Translations under genes and position numbers: made by a program
Assembly: GCA_947499755.1 (NCBI GenBank)
Contig: CANMPU010000096.1
Coordinates: 1-5,238, forward strand
DNA length: 5,238 nt
From: Betaproteobacteria bacterium
Lineage (GTDB): Bacteria > Pseudomonadota > Gammaproteobacteria > Burkholderiales > CANMPU01
Direction of reading: 5' to 3'
In this document: piece by piece, positions 1-5,238 of the stretch
Layout: each line of letters begins with the position of its first letter
How positions within the stretch are numbered: position 1 is the stretch's first letter
Notes under the pieces: model-generated
Databases searched by the model: none
What the model saw: the letters and a program-made list of their open reading frames with translations, nothing else
Told to the model about the DNA's origin: nothing

Positions 1-1786
1 TGCCGGCCTTGATGGCGTGATAGAGAAACGCCGTATGTATCGCTTCGCGCACGGCGTCATTACCACGAAACGAGAACGACACATTGCTCACCCCGCCGCT
101 CACTTTTGCGTAGGGCAGAATTTGCCGTATTGCGTGGGCGGCCTCAATGTAATCGCGCCCGTAATTCGCGTGTTCTTCTATGCCGGTGGCGATGGCGAAG
201 ATATTCGGGTCGAGGATGACATCCTCCGGTGGGAATCCGAGTTCGTCGACCAGAATATGGTAACAACGTTTAGCGATCTCCACCTTGCGTTCCAGCGTGT
301 CGGCTTGGCCTTTTTCGTCGAAGGCCATGACGACGGTCGCGGCTCCATAGCGTCTCACCAATTTAGCGTGCTTGACGAATTCCTCTTTGCCTTCTTTCAA
401 GCTAATGGAATTAACGACCGATTTACCTTGCACGCATTTCAGACCCGCTTCGATGACAGACCATTTGCTGGAGTCGAGCATGATAGGCACGCGGCTAATG
501 TCGGGCTCCGACGCAATAAGGTTTAGAAACGTCACCATTGCTTTCTCCGAATCAAGCATGGCTTCATCCATATTGATATCTATAATCTGCGCGCCGTTCT
601 CTACCTGTTGACGTGCAACATTCAAGCCTTCGGCATAGTCGCCGTTTAGGATTAGCCGGGCAAAGGCGCGAGAACCGGTGACATTCGTGCGCTCGCCGAC
701 GTTAACAAACAAGGAATCATCGCCAATATTTAGTGGTTCCAATCCGGCAAGGCGACATTTTTTTTCTATTTCTGGAATAACGCGTGGCGCAATTCCTTCG
801 ATCGCCTCAGCAATGGCTTTGATATGGGCTGGAGTTGTTCCACAACAGCCACCGGTTATGTTGATTAATCCACTTTGTGCGAATTCTTTGATCAATGCCG
901 CCATGAATTCAGGGCTTTCATCGTACTCGGCGAATTCATTAGGCAGGCCCGCGTTTGGGTGCGCGCTTACATAAACGTCTGCGACCCGCGACAGTTCTTC
1001 AACGTAGGGGCGGAGTAATTTAGCACCTAGCGCACAATTTAGACCGATGCTTAAGGGACGTGCGTGTGAAACAGAATTCCAAAATGCCTCAGTGGTTTGT
1101 CCCGATAGCGTACGGCCACTGGCGTCCGTGATAGTGCCCGATATCATAATGGGTACGCGTATTTGATGATCCTCAAAGTATTGATCGATTGCGAACAGTG
1201 CGGCCTTGCAGTTCAGCGTGTCAAAAACGGTTTCCACCATTAAAATATCAGCGCCACCGTCGATCAATCCACGTATCGCTTCCGTATAGGTCACAACGAG
1301 CGTATCGAAGTTGGTATTGCGGAACCCGGGATCGTTTACATCAGGCGAAATCGATGCCGTGCGATTCGTGGGACCTAACACGCCGGCAACAAAGCGGGGC
1401 TTATGCGGTGTTTGTGTTGTAAATTCGCTTGCCACTTCGCGCGCTATCTTGGTAGCGGTACAATTCAGTTCATAAACTAAATCCTCCATGTGATAATCCG
1501 CCATCGCGATCGATGTCGAATTAAACGTATTCGTTTCTAATATATCGGAACCGGCGTCGAGGTAAGCCGCGTGGATAGCACGAATGATTTTAGGTTGTGT
1601 GAGTGTTAAGAGATCGTTATTACCTTTTAGGTCGTACGCAAAATCCTTAAAACGTTCCCCGCGGTAGTCCGCTTCAGTCAATTTATAACTCTGGATCATT
1701 GTGCCCATCGCACCATCTAGCAGCAGGATGCGCTGTTTCAACAATAAATCGAGCAACTCACGTTTCGCTAATGTTTCAGATTTCAT
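1..1786 (-). CDS. metH: Cobalamin-dependent methionine synthase, N-terminal part (runs off left edge)
   Basis: MetH transfers a methyl group from 5-methyltetrahydrofolate through cobalamin to homocysteine, giving methionine and tetrahydrofolate in the cytoplasm. The window holds 595 codons without a stop; the E. coli enzyme has about 1,227 residues, so the cobalamin- and SAM-binding halves lie outside. Residues about 1-330 are the homocysteine-binding barrel (LDGAMGTM near the start). Its three zinc-ligand cysteines are present: Cys251 in GLNCALG and Cys314/Cys315 in GGCCGTTP. Residues about 358-595 are the pterin-binding barrel, with NVGERTN (362-368), [11 protein letters not shown] (397-407), DPN (526-528) and SGGVSN (563-568). 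The start is fixed because an in-frame TAG (1789-1787) immediately precedes the ATG; AGGA lies 10 bases upstream. The reading frame is intact and all checked catalytic motifs are conserved, so the gene looks functional. It follows the broken transporter after 114 bases and may have its own promoter there. Confidence 0.97.
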   Translation of the reverse strand, partial: MKSETLAKRELLDLLLKQRILLLDGAMGTMIQSYKLTEADYRGERFKDFAYDLKGNNDLLTLTQPKIIRAIHAAYLDAGSDILETNTFNSTSIAMADYHMEDLVYELNCTATKIAREVASEFTTQTPHKPRFVAGVLGPTNRTASISPDVNDPGFRNTNFDTLVVTYTEAIRGLIDGGADILMVETVFDTLNCKAALFAIDQYFEDHQIRVPIMISGTITDASGRTLSGQTTEAFWNSVSHARPLSIGLNCALGAKLLRPYVEELSRVADVYVSAHPNAGLPNEFAEYDESPEFMAALIKEFAQSGLINITGGCCGTTPAHIKAIAEAIEGIAPRVIPEIEKKCRLAGLEPLNIGDDSLFVNVGERTNVTGSRAFARLILNGDYAEGLNVARQQVENGAQIIDINMDEAMLDSEKAMVTFLNLIASEPDISRVPIMLDSSKWSVIEAGLKCVQGKSVVNSISLKEGKEEFVKHAKLVRRYGAATVVMAFDEKGQADTLERKVEIAKRCYHILVDELGFPPEDVILDPNIFAIATGIEEHANYGRDYIEAAHAIRQILPYAKVSGGVSNVSFSFRGNDAVREAIHTAFLYHAIKAG

Positions 1787-1900
1787 CTACATAGTATCCT
1801 GAAATTATTTTGTGAATTTTAACATGCGCGCGAGAAGCCTTCTCACCTTTGCGTGTCTTGCTGGGCACGTGGGGCACGGGCTACTAATCCAAAGCGAGAG
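1787..1900 (-). promoter_or_regulatory. metH upstream region with possible extended -10 promoter
   Basis: This gap lies between the transporter stop and metH. On the minus strand TGTTAAAAT (1824-1816) fits an extended -10 (TGn plus TAAAAT, five of six matches to TATAAT), which would start transcription about 20-25 bases before the metH ATG. No recognisable -35 hexamer sits at 16-18 bases upstream; the position instead overlaps a short palindrome, GAGAAGGCTTCTC (1844-1832), with six-base arms around one central base. I find no MetR box (TGAA-N5-TTCA), and the region is too short and lacks the expected elements for a cobalamin, SAM or SAH riboswitch. The promoter call is inference from motif only; metH could instead be read through from upstream. 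Confidence 0.3.
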
Positions 1901-3139
1901 TTACGGTTTGCAGTGCTCTGCGCGATCGTTCACCGGTAGTGGTTCAAGTTTCGTATATAAGGTCCAAGCCGCCCAACCTAAAGTAAGCATTACAAGCATT
2001 CCCCAGGCGAGCGCCAATAAGGATTTCGCAAGCCATGGAGATATTACGCCTGCGACTATACTGCTTAGCATGGTTTGTAAAAACCCTTGTAGTGACGACG
2101 CTAACCCTCGGTTGTATGGAAACAGATCCAGGATAAGTAACACCAACGCTGGCTTAGCTAAATAGGTGCCGACGCAATAAATCACTAACGGCACAAACGC
2201 CAGTGGCGCGGATGGCAAAAACCAGGTGCAATAGACCACATTTAATAGTGCCGCGGTAAATTGAAGTAGATACGACATTCGCATGGTAGTGGCGATGGAA
2301 AAACGCCCGGCGATTTTGCCAGATATATACGAACCGGCAACCATACCGATCACTATTGAGATAAAAAGCGACGCAAATTGATGTTCATTCAAACTCAGAT
2401 GTTTTAACAAAAATACCGGGGCCGAAGCGATATAGAGAAACACTCCGGCAAAATCCAGTGCCAGCACAAACGACAACAGTAGAAACGCGCGGTGTCGCAT
2501 TACCTTGGCATAATTGTGAAGCAGGTATCTTGGGTGTAGGCGTTGCCGCGCATGATGCGCGAGTGTTTCCGGAACGAAACGCCAACTCAAAACAAACAAT
2601 ATAAGGCTGAGTAGCACTAGAAATGTAAATATGGAACGCCAGCCAAATAGTTGATGTAGCCAACTCCCGATGATGGGCGCGATTACCGGCGCGATGCCAA
2701 ACATCATGGAAACTTGAGCCATTAAGCGTTGCGCCTCATGACCTGCAAAACGGTCGCGAATCAGCGCGCGCGCGACCACCATACTCGCCCCGGCAGACAG
2801 GCCTTGCATTCCTCGGAAAAAAATCAATTGGTGAATGTCACTCGCCAGGGCGCATCCTACCGATGCGGCGCCGAATATTACTAGACTTACTAAGATGACC
2901 GGACGTCGCCCAAACGCGTCAGCAAGGGCACCATGGAACAACATCATAATCGAAAAGGCAACCAGGTAAACGGTCAGTGTTTACCGAACTTCAATGCTGC
3001 TCGCGGCAAGCGTGGCGCCAATGGCAGGGAACGACACTAAATAAGTATCAACGGAGAATGGGCCTAGCGTGAAGAGACTTGCGAGTAGAAGTGCAAACGA
3101 CCAACTACGACGTTGACTATGGGATTCGCTTTGTGACAT
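1901..3139 (-). pseudogene. Bcr/CflA-family MFS drug efflux transporter interrupted by an in-frame stop
   Basis: This is a drug:H+ antiporter of the major facilitator superfamily, Bcr/CflA group, an inner-membrane exporter; the substrate cannot be told. From the ATG at 3139 the frame gives 52 residues, then TAA (2983-2981), then continues in the same frame to the stop at 1901, for 412 positions in total, a normal family length with about 12 hydrophobic segments. The first piece has the TM1 motif DTYL (Asp31). The second has motif A, GALADAFGRRP (70-80), the family segment RGMQG...ARALIRD (109-129), and a motif C-like GIAPVIAPIIG (148-158). The family usually has Gln at the stop position (EVQQTL-type sequence before TM2), so CAA to TAA is the simplest explanation. 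No frameshift or second lesion is visible. The ATG at 3187 is possible, but it would add 16 non-hydrophobic-motif residues overlapping a hairpin; neither start has a clear Shine-Dalgarno. A downstream ATG at 2947 would lack TM1 and most of TM2. Nonsense pseudogene, sequencing error and readthrough cannot be separated here. Confidence 0.85.
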
Positions 3140-3142
3140 TTT

Positions 3143-3191
3143 AAAAAAACAGTGGTGACGCGATGCCGAAACCCAGAGCAACATCATCGCG
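3143..3191 (-). terminator. Possible weak terminator or attenuator between comM and the transporter
   Basis: Perfect seven-base inverted arms, CGCGATG (3191-3185) and CATCGCG (3165-3159), enclose a 19-base loop just after the comM stop. A run of seven T residues (minus strand, 3149-3143) follows, but nine bases separate the stem from the T run, unlike a standard intrinsic terminator. It lies wholly between comM and the preferred transporter start at 3139. This is inference from base pairing only. Confidence 0.25.
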
Positions 3192-3204
3192 CTTTGAAGA
3201 AAGG

Positions 3205-4701
3205 TTAAGTGGGATCAAAGTATCGGTATTGTATCGCCTCCGCGATATTTGATGCGCTCATTTGTTCTAGTTGTGCGAGGTCCGCAATGGTGCGAGAGAT
3301 CTTGAGTGTTCTATGGTAGGCGCGCGCCGATAATCCGAGGCGACTGATCGCTTGTTTGAGCAAATTTTCGCCTGCTTGATCGGGCTTACAAAAACGTTCA
3401 ATTTCTTTGCCGCTAAGGCGTGCATTGGCTTTATTTTGTCGCGCCAGTTGTGTACGGTACGCGCGTTCGACGCGATCACGAATCGCGTCGCTTCCCTCGC
3501 CCGCTTCACGCGTTGTTAGGTCACTTTCACTGATGGCGGGTACCTGGATATGCAAATCGATCCGATCTAAGAGTGGGCCAGATATTTTTCGTCGATAACG
3601 TAATACTTGATCCGGCGTGCATTTGCATTTGCCGTTGTAATGACCGAGATAGCCGCAAGGGCAAGGGTTCATTGCCGCGACCAACTGAAATCGCGCGGGG
3701 AAATCTGCCTGGCGCGCAGCACGCGAGATTGTTATCGACCCCGATTCTAGCGGTTGCCGCAGCACCTCCAAGACTTTGCGCTCAAATTCCGGGAATTCAT
3801 CAAGAAACAACACGCCGTTTAGCGCCAATGAGATTTCACCTGGCTTGGGTTGATTACCGCCGCCGACTAAGGCCACTGCAGACGCCGTGTGATGTGGGGC
3901 GCGAAACGGTCTTTTTTTCCACTGCGACAAATTAAATCCTTGGCTACCTAATGACTGCATTGCCGCGGAATTCAATGCTTCTTCCTGGCTCATGGAAGGC
4001 AAGATACCTGGCAAGCGGCTGGCGAGCATTGTTTTCCCGGTACCAGGCGGCCCCGACATCAAGATGCTATGACCGCCGGCCGCCGCAATTTCCATCGCAC
4101 GCTTCGCTTGCAATTGACCTTTAATGTCACTCATGTCCAAGTAAGGTTCAGCGCTGCTTATTGGTTGCGCTTTGTATTGAGTAATCTCTGATTTTCCAGA
4201 AAGAAAAGCGCAAACTTCAAGCAACGATTTCGCAGGAAATACTTTTGCCATCTCAACCAACGCAGCTTCTCCCGCATTTACAAGTGGCAGAATAAAGTCG
4301 CGACCATCGCCATACGCGCTATAAGTCATTGCCAATGCGCCGCGTATCGCGCGCAGTTCGCCGGTGAGGGCAAGTTCTCCTGCGAATTCAAATCGAGATG
4401 CGTTGGTTGCGGGGATTTGTCCCGACGCCATTAAAATACCGAGAGCGATCGGAAGGTCAAAGCGGCCACTTTCCTTGGGAAGATCGGCGGGGGCGAGGTT
4501 TACGGTAATGCGACGTGCCGGAAAATCAAAGCGCGCATTAAGTAACGCCGCGCGCACTCTATCTTTCGCCTCTTTGACTTCAGTTTCAGGTAAGCCAACG
4601 ATAGTAAAACTGGGTAGGCCATTTGCGAGATGCACTTCCACCGTGACTAAAGGCGCTTGCATGCCTTTGAGTGCGCGGCTATAAAGAACAGCTAAGGACA
4701 T
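3205..4701 (-). CDS. comM: ComM/YifB family Mg-chelatase-like AAA+ ATPase (branch-migration helicase)
   Basis: ComM is a cytoplasmic hexameric AAA+ helicase that promotes branch migration when incoming single-stranded DNA is integrated during natural transformation; homologues (YifB) also occur in bacteria not known to be competent. At 498 residues this has the usual family length of about 500. Residues about 1-170 form the ChlI-like N-terminal domain, beginning with the typical SLAVLYSRAL and containing GLPSFTIVGLPE. The AAA+ core (about 190-395) has Walker A GPPGTGKT (217-224), the family motif FRAPHHTAS (266-274), Walker B VLFLDEF (297-303) and GPLLDRIDLH (375-384). A cysteine cluster, Cys347, Cys349, Cys359 and Cys361, lies between Walker B and the LDRID motif, as in other members. 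The C-terminal Mg-chelatase-type domain (about 400-495) carries GLSARAYHR. The start is the family-typical one, with TAAGG four bases upstream. It begins six bases after ubiK, so the two are probably cotranscribed and may be translationally coupled. All motifs are intact. Confidence 0.96.
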   Translation of the reverse strand: MSLAVLYSRALKGMQAPLVTVEVHLANGLPSFTIVGLPETEVKEAKDRVRAALLNARFDFPARRITVNLAPADLPKESGRFDLPIALGILMASGQIPATNASRFEFAGELALTGELRAIRGALAMTYSAYGDGRDFILPLVNAGEAALVEMAKVFPAKSLLEVCAFLSGKSEITQYKAQPISSAEPYLDMSDIKGQLQAKRAMEIAAAGGHSILMSGPPGTGKTMLASRLPGILPSMSQEEALNSAAMQSLGSQGFNLSQWKKRPFRAPHHTASAVALVGGGNQPKPGEISLALNGVLFLDEFPEFERKVLEVLRQPLESGSITISRAARQADFPARFQLVAAMNPCPCGYLGHYNGKCKCTPDQVLRYRRKISGPLLDRIDLHIQVPAISESDLTTREAGEGSDAIRDRVERAYRTQLARQNKANARLSGKEIERFCKPDQAGENLLKQAISRLGLSARAYHRTLKISRTIADLAQLEQMSASNIAEAIQYRYFDPT

Positions 4702-4707
4702 AAAACC

Positions 4708-4962
4708 TTATGGATTGGGGTTGCTCATCCCCAATGTTTTTTCAATTTCGTCTAACTTCCGCTCAAGTGTGGTTAGTTTTTCACGGGTACGGATCAACAC
4801 CTGCTGTTGTACATCGAACTCTTCTCTCGTTACTAGATCAAGTTTGTTAAAAATACTCGTAAGTAGGGCGCGCAAATTTTTTTCCACGTCGTGCGCCGGC
4901 GTCTGTCTCAGTAAAGCGCGAATCTTTTCGCTCATTTCGTCCAAAAGTTTGGTATTCAGCAT
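4708..4962 (-). CDS. ubiK: Ubiquinone biosynthesis accessory factor UbiK (YqiC/BMFP family)
   Basis: UbiK (YqiC, formerly the membrane fusogenic protein BMFP) binds the ubiquinone assembly factor UbiJ and is needed for efficient aerobic ubiquinone synthesis; it acts at the cytoplasmic face of the membrane and with lipids. The protein has 84 residues, slightly shorter than the E. coli protein. It shows the two-part layout of the family: an amphipathic helical N-terminal half (about 1-40, with KIRALL and KNLRALL) and a charged C-terminal coiled coil (about 47-78) beginning with the signature [14 protein letters not shown] (43-56) and heptads of Leu/Ile. The start is supported by GAGG (4973-4970) seven bases upstream. 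It is the first gene of a leftward unit with comM and diverges from a nitrogen-type promoter. It is intact; the family assignment is firm, while the ubiquinone role is carried over from studied homologues. Confidence 0.93.
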   Translation of the reverse strand: MLNTKLLDEMSEKIRALLRQTPAHDVEKNLRALLTSIFNKLDLVTREEFDVQQQVLIRTREKLTTLERKLDEIEKTLGMSNPNP

Positions 4963-5004
4963 AGCGAATCCTCGGAGTATGGCAAAACGATGAATTAAGG
5001 TGAG

Positions 5005-5020
5005 AAAAGGGATTTTATCA
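5005..5020 (-). promoter_or_regulatory. Possible extended -10 promoter for ubiK-comM
   Basis: On the minus strand TGATAAAAT (5020-5012) matches an extended -10 (TGn plus TAAAAT, one mismatch to TATAAT). It would start transcription near 5005 and leave a leader of about 43 bases before ubiK. I see no good -35 hexamer at the expected spacing, so the call rests on the extended -10 alone. Confidence 0.35.
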
Positions 5021-5057
5021 AGTTATCCCCATTAACCACCTAAAGTTATGCTTGAAG

Positions 5058-5074
5058 CGCACAATACTGGTGCA
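5058..5074 (+). promoter_or_regulatory. NtrC (NR-I) enhancer box
   Basis: The core GCAC-N5-TGGTGCA (5059-5074) fits the known NtrC site pattern (TGCACY-N5-GGTGCA type), with only the outermost left base differing. Its centre lies about 131 bp upstream of the predicted sigma-54 start near 5197, a usual distance for an enhancer that loops to the promoter. NtrC is phosphorylated under nitrogen limitation and activates sigma-54 RNA polymerase. The pairing with the sigma-54 element downstream makes a chance match unlikely; binding itself is inferred. Confidence 0.75.
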
Positions 5075-5089
5075 GGTCATTTAATGACC
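5075..5089. repeat. Perfect 15-bp palindrome next to the NtrC box
   Basis: GGTCATT (5075-5081) and AATGACC (5083-5089) are perfect inverted arms around a single T. The element directly abuts the NtrC box. Its symmetry suits a dimeric DNA-binding regulator, but I do not recognise the site as that of a named family. Confidence 0.5.
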
Positions 5090-5103
5090 GCATCATTGTG
5101 GAC

Positions 5104-5118
5104 ACATGTTTTACATGT
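5104..5118. repeat. Repeated ACATGT palindromes
   Basis: Two copies of the self-complementary hexamer ACATGT (5104-5109 and 5113-5118) are separated by TTT, so the whole is both a direct and an imperfect inverted repeat. It lies in the AT-rich stretch between the NtrC box and the sigma-54 promoter. No function can be assigned. Confidence 0.3.
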
Positions 5119-5169
5119 TATATCTTAATAGAATCGTGTAACATATTGTCGTTGTAAGGTAAACAATAA

Positions 5170-5186
5170 CTGGCACGGTAAGTGCT
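5170..5186 (+). promoter_or_regulatory. Sigma-54 (RpoN) -24/-12 promoter
   Basis: CTGGCACGGTAAGTGCT matches the sigma-54 consensus YTGGCACGRNNNTTGCW at every fixed position except one (G for the first T of TTGC). The diagnostic GG (5172-5173) and GC (5184-5185) are separated by exactly ten bases. Transcription would start near 5197, rightward, with a leader of at least 42 bases to the window end. Together with the upstream NtrC box it points to a nitrogen-starvation gene beyond the window, most likely glnK-amtB given the ubiK-comM neighbourhood. Confidence 0.85.
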
Positions 5187-5228
5187 GTTCCTAAAACCTG
5201 TGTGGTGGAGTCTACGCCACTTAGTTAC

Positions 5229-5235
5229 TAAGGAG
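5229..5235 (+). promoter_or_regulatory. Shine-Dalgarno sequence of a rightward gene starting beyond the window
   Basis: TAAGGAG is a near-perfect complement to the 3' end of 16S rRNA and ends three bases before the window edge, downstream of the sigma-54 promoter. A start codon is expected within the next few bases outside the window. None is visible here, so the gene identity (glnK proposed) is inference. Confidence 0.6.
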
Positions 5236-5238
5236 TAG

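Noticed and set aside
17..526. 169-codon open frame on the plus strand
   Set aside because: It lies entirely antisense to the well-conserved pterin-binding domain of metH and has no recognisable protein features; it is a shadow of that gene.
1832..1844. GAGAAG/CTTCTC palindrome as a terminator of the transporter
   Set aside because: The one-base centre leaves only a four-base stem with a realistic loop, and no T run follows on the minus strand.
1787..1900. Riboswitch (SAM, SAH or cobalamin) upstream of metH
   Set aside because: The gap is only 114 bases and lacks the conserved paired elements of these aptamers as far as I can see by eye.
1812..2165. 117-codon open frame on the plus strand
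   Set aside because: It overlaps the transporter C-terminus in antisense and shows no family similarity or convincing ribosome binding site.
2948..2980. Frameshift instead of nonsense as the cause of the transporter break
   Set aside because: The eleven codons between the stop and the ATG at 2947 translate in the same frame to family-like sequence (TLTVYLVAFSI), so no frame change is needed.
4715..4993. 92-codon open frame on the plus strand across ubiK
   Set aside because: It is antisense to ubiK over nearly its whole length, with low-complexity Ser/Val/Leu composition expected from a reverse-strand shadow.
5023..5031. DnaA box-like TTATCCCCA
   Set aside because: A single copy with one mismatch to TTATCCACA, without neighbouring boxes or an AT-rich unwinding element, is expected by chance.
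5205..5220. Short inverted repeat GTGG...CCAC in the leader of the rightward gene
   Set aside because: Only four bases pair before a mismatch, too weak to support a structure.

Overview
This window reads as an ordinary core-genome segment of a gammaproteobacterium. That assignment is inferred from protein similarity (MetH and ComM close to the enterobacterial/pseudomonad forms) and from gene order: ubiK next to comM, with a divergent nitrogen-regulated promoter. The genus is not identifiable. Base composition looks moderate and even throughout. I see no mobile element, CRISPR array, tRNA or rRNA, and no clear sign of a new system.

All protein-coding content lies on the minus strand, so the genes are read from right to left. 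In transcription order they are: ubiK (ubiquinone biosynthesis accessory factor, 4962-4708); comM (AAA+ branch-migration helicase of natural transformation, 4701-3205), six bases after ubiK and probably cotranscribed; a Bcr/CflA-type MFS efflux transporter (3139-1901) interrupted by one in-frame TAA at codon 53; and the first 595 codons of metH (cobalamin-dependent methionine synthase, from 1786), which runs off the left edge. Only the homocysteine- and most of the methyltetrahydrofolate-binding domains of MetH are in view.

The right end (4963-5238) is a divergent intergenic region. Toward the minus strand it carries a possible extended -10 for ubiK. Toward the plus strand it carries a near-consensus sigma-54 -24/-12 element with exact GG-N10-GC spacing, an NtrC-type enhancer box about 130 bp upstream of the predicted start, and a Shine-Dalgarno sequence at the very end. 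Together these predict that a nitrogen-starvation gene starts just beyond the window. glnK-amtB is the likeliest candidate because this neighbourhood recurs in gammaproteobacteria, but no coding sequence for it is visible.

The points most worth a second look are the single nonsense codon in the otherwise well-preserved transporter, the compact NtrC/sigma-54 control region with a perfect 15-bp palindrome abutting the enhancer, and an ATG-TAG start-stop element directly in front of the metH start codon.
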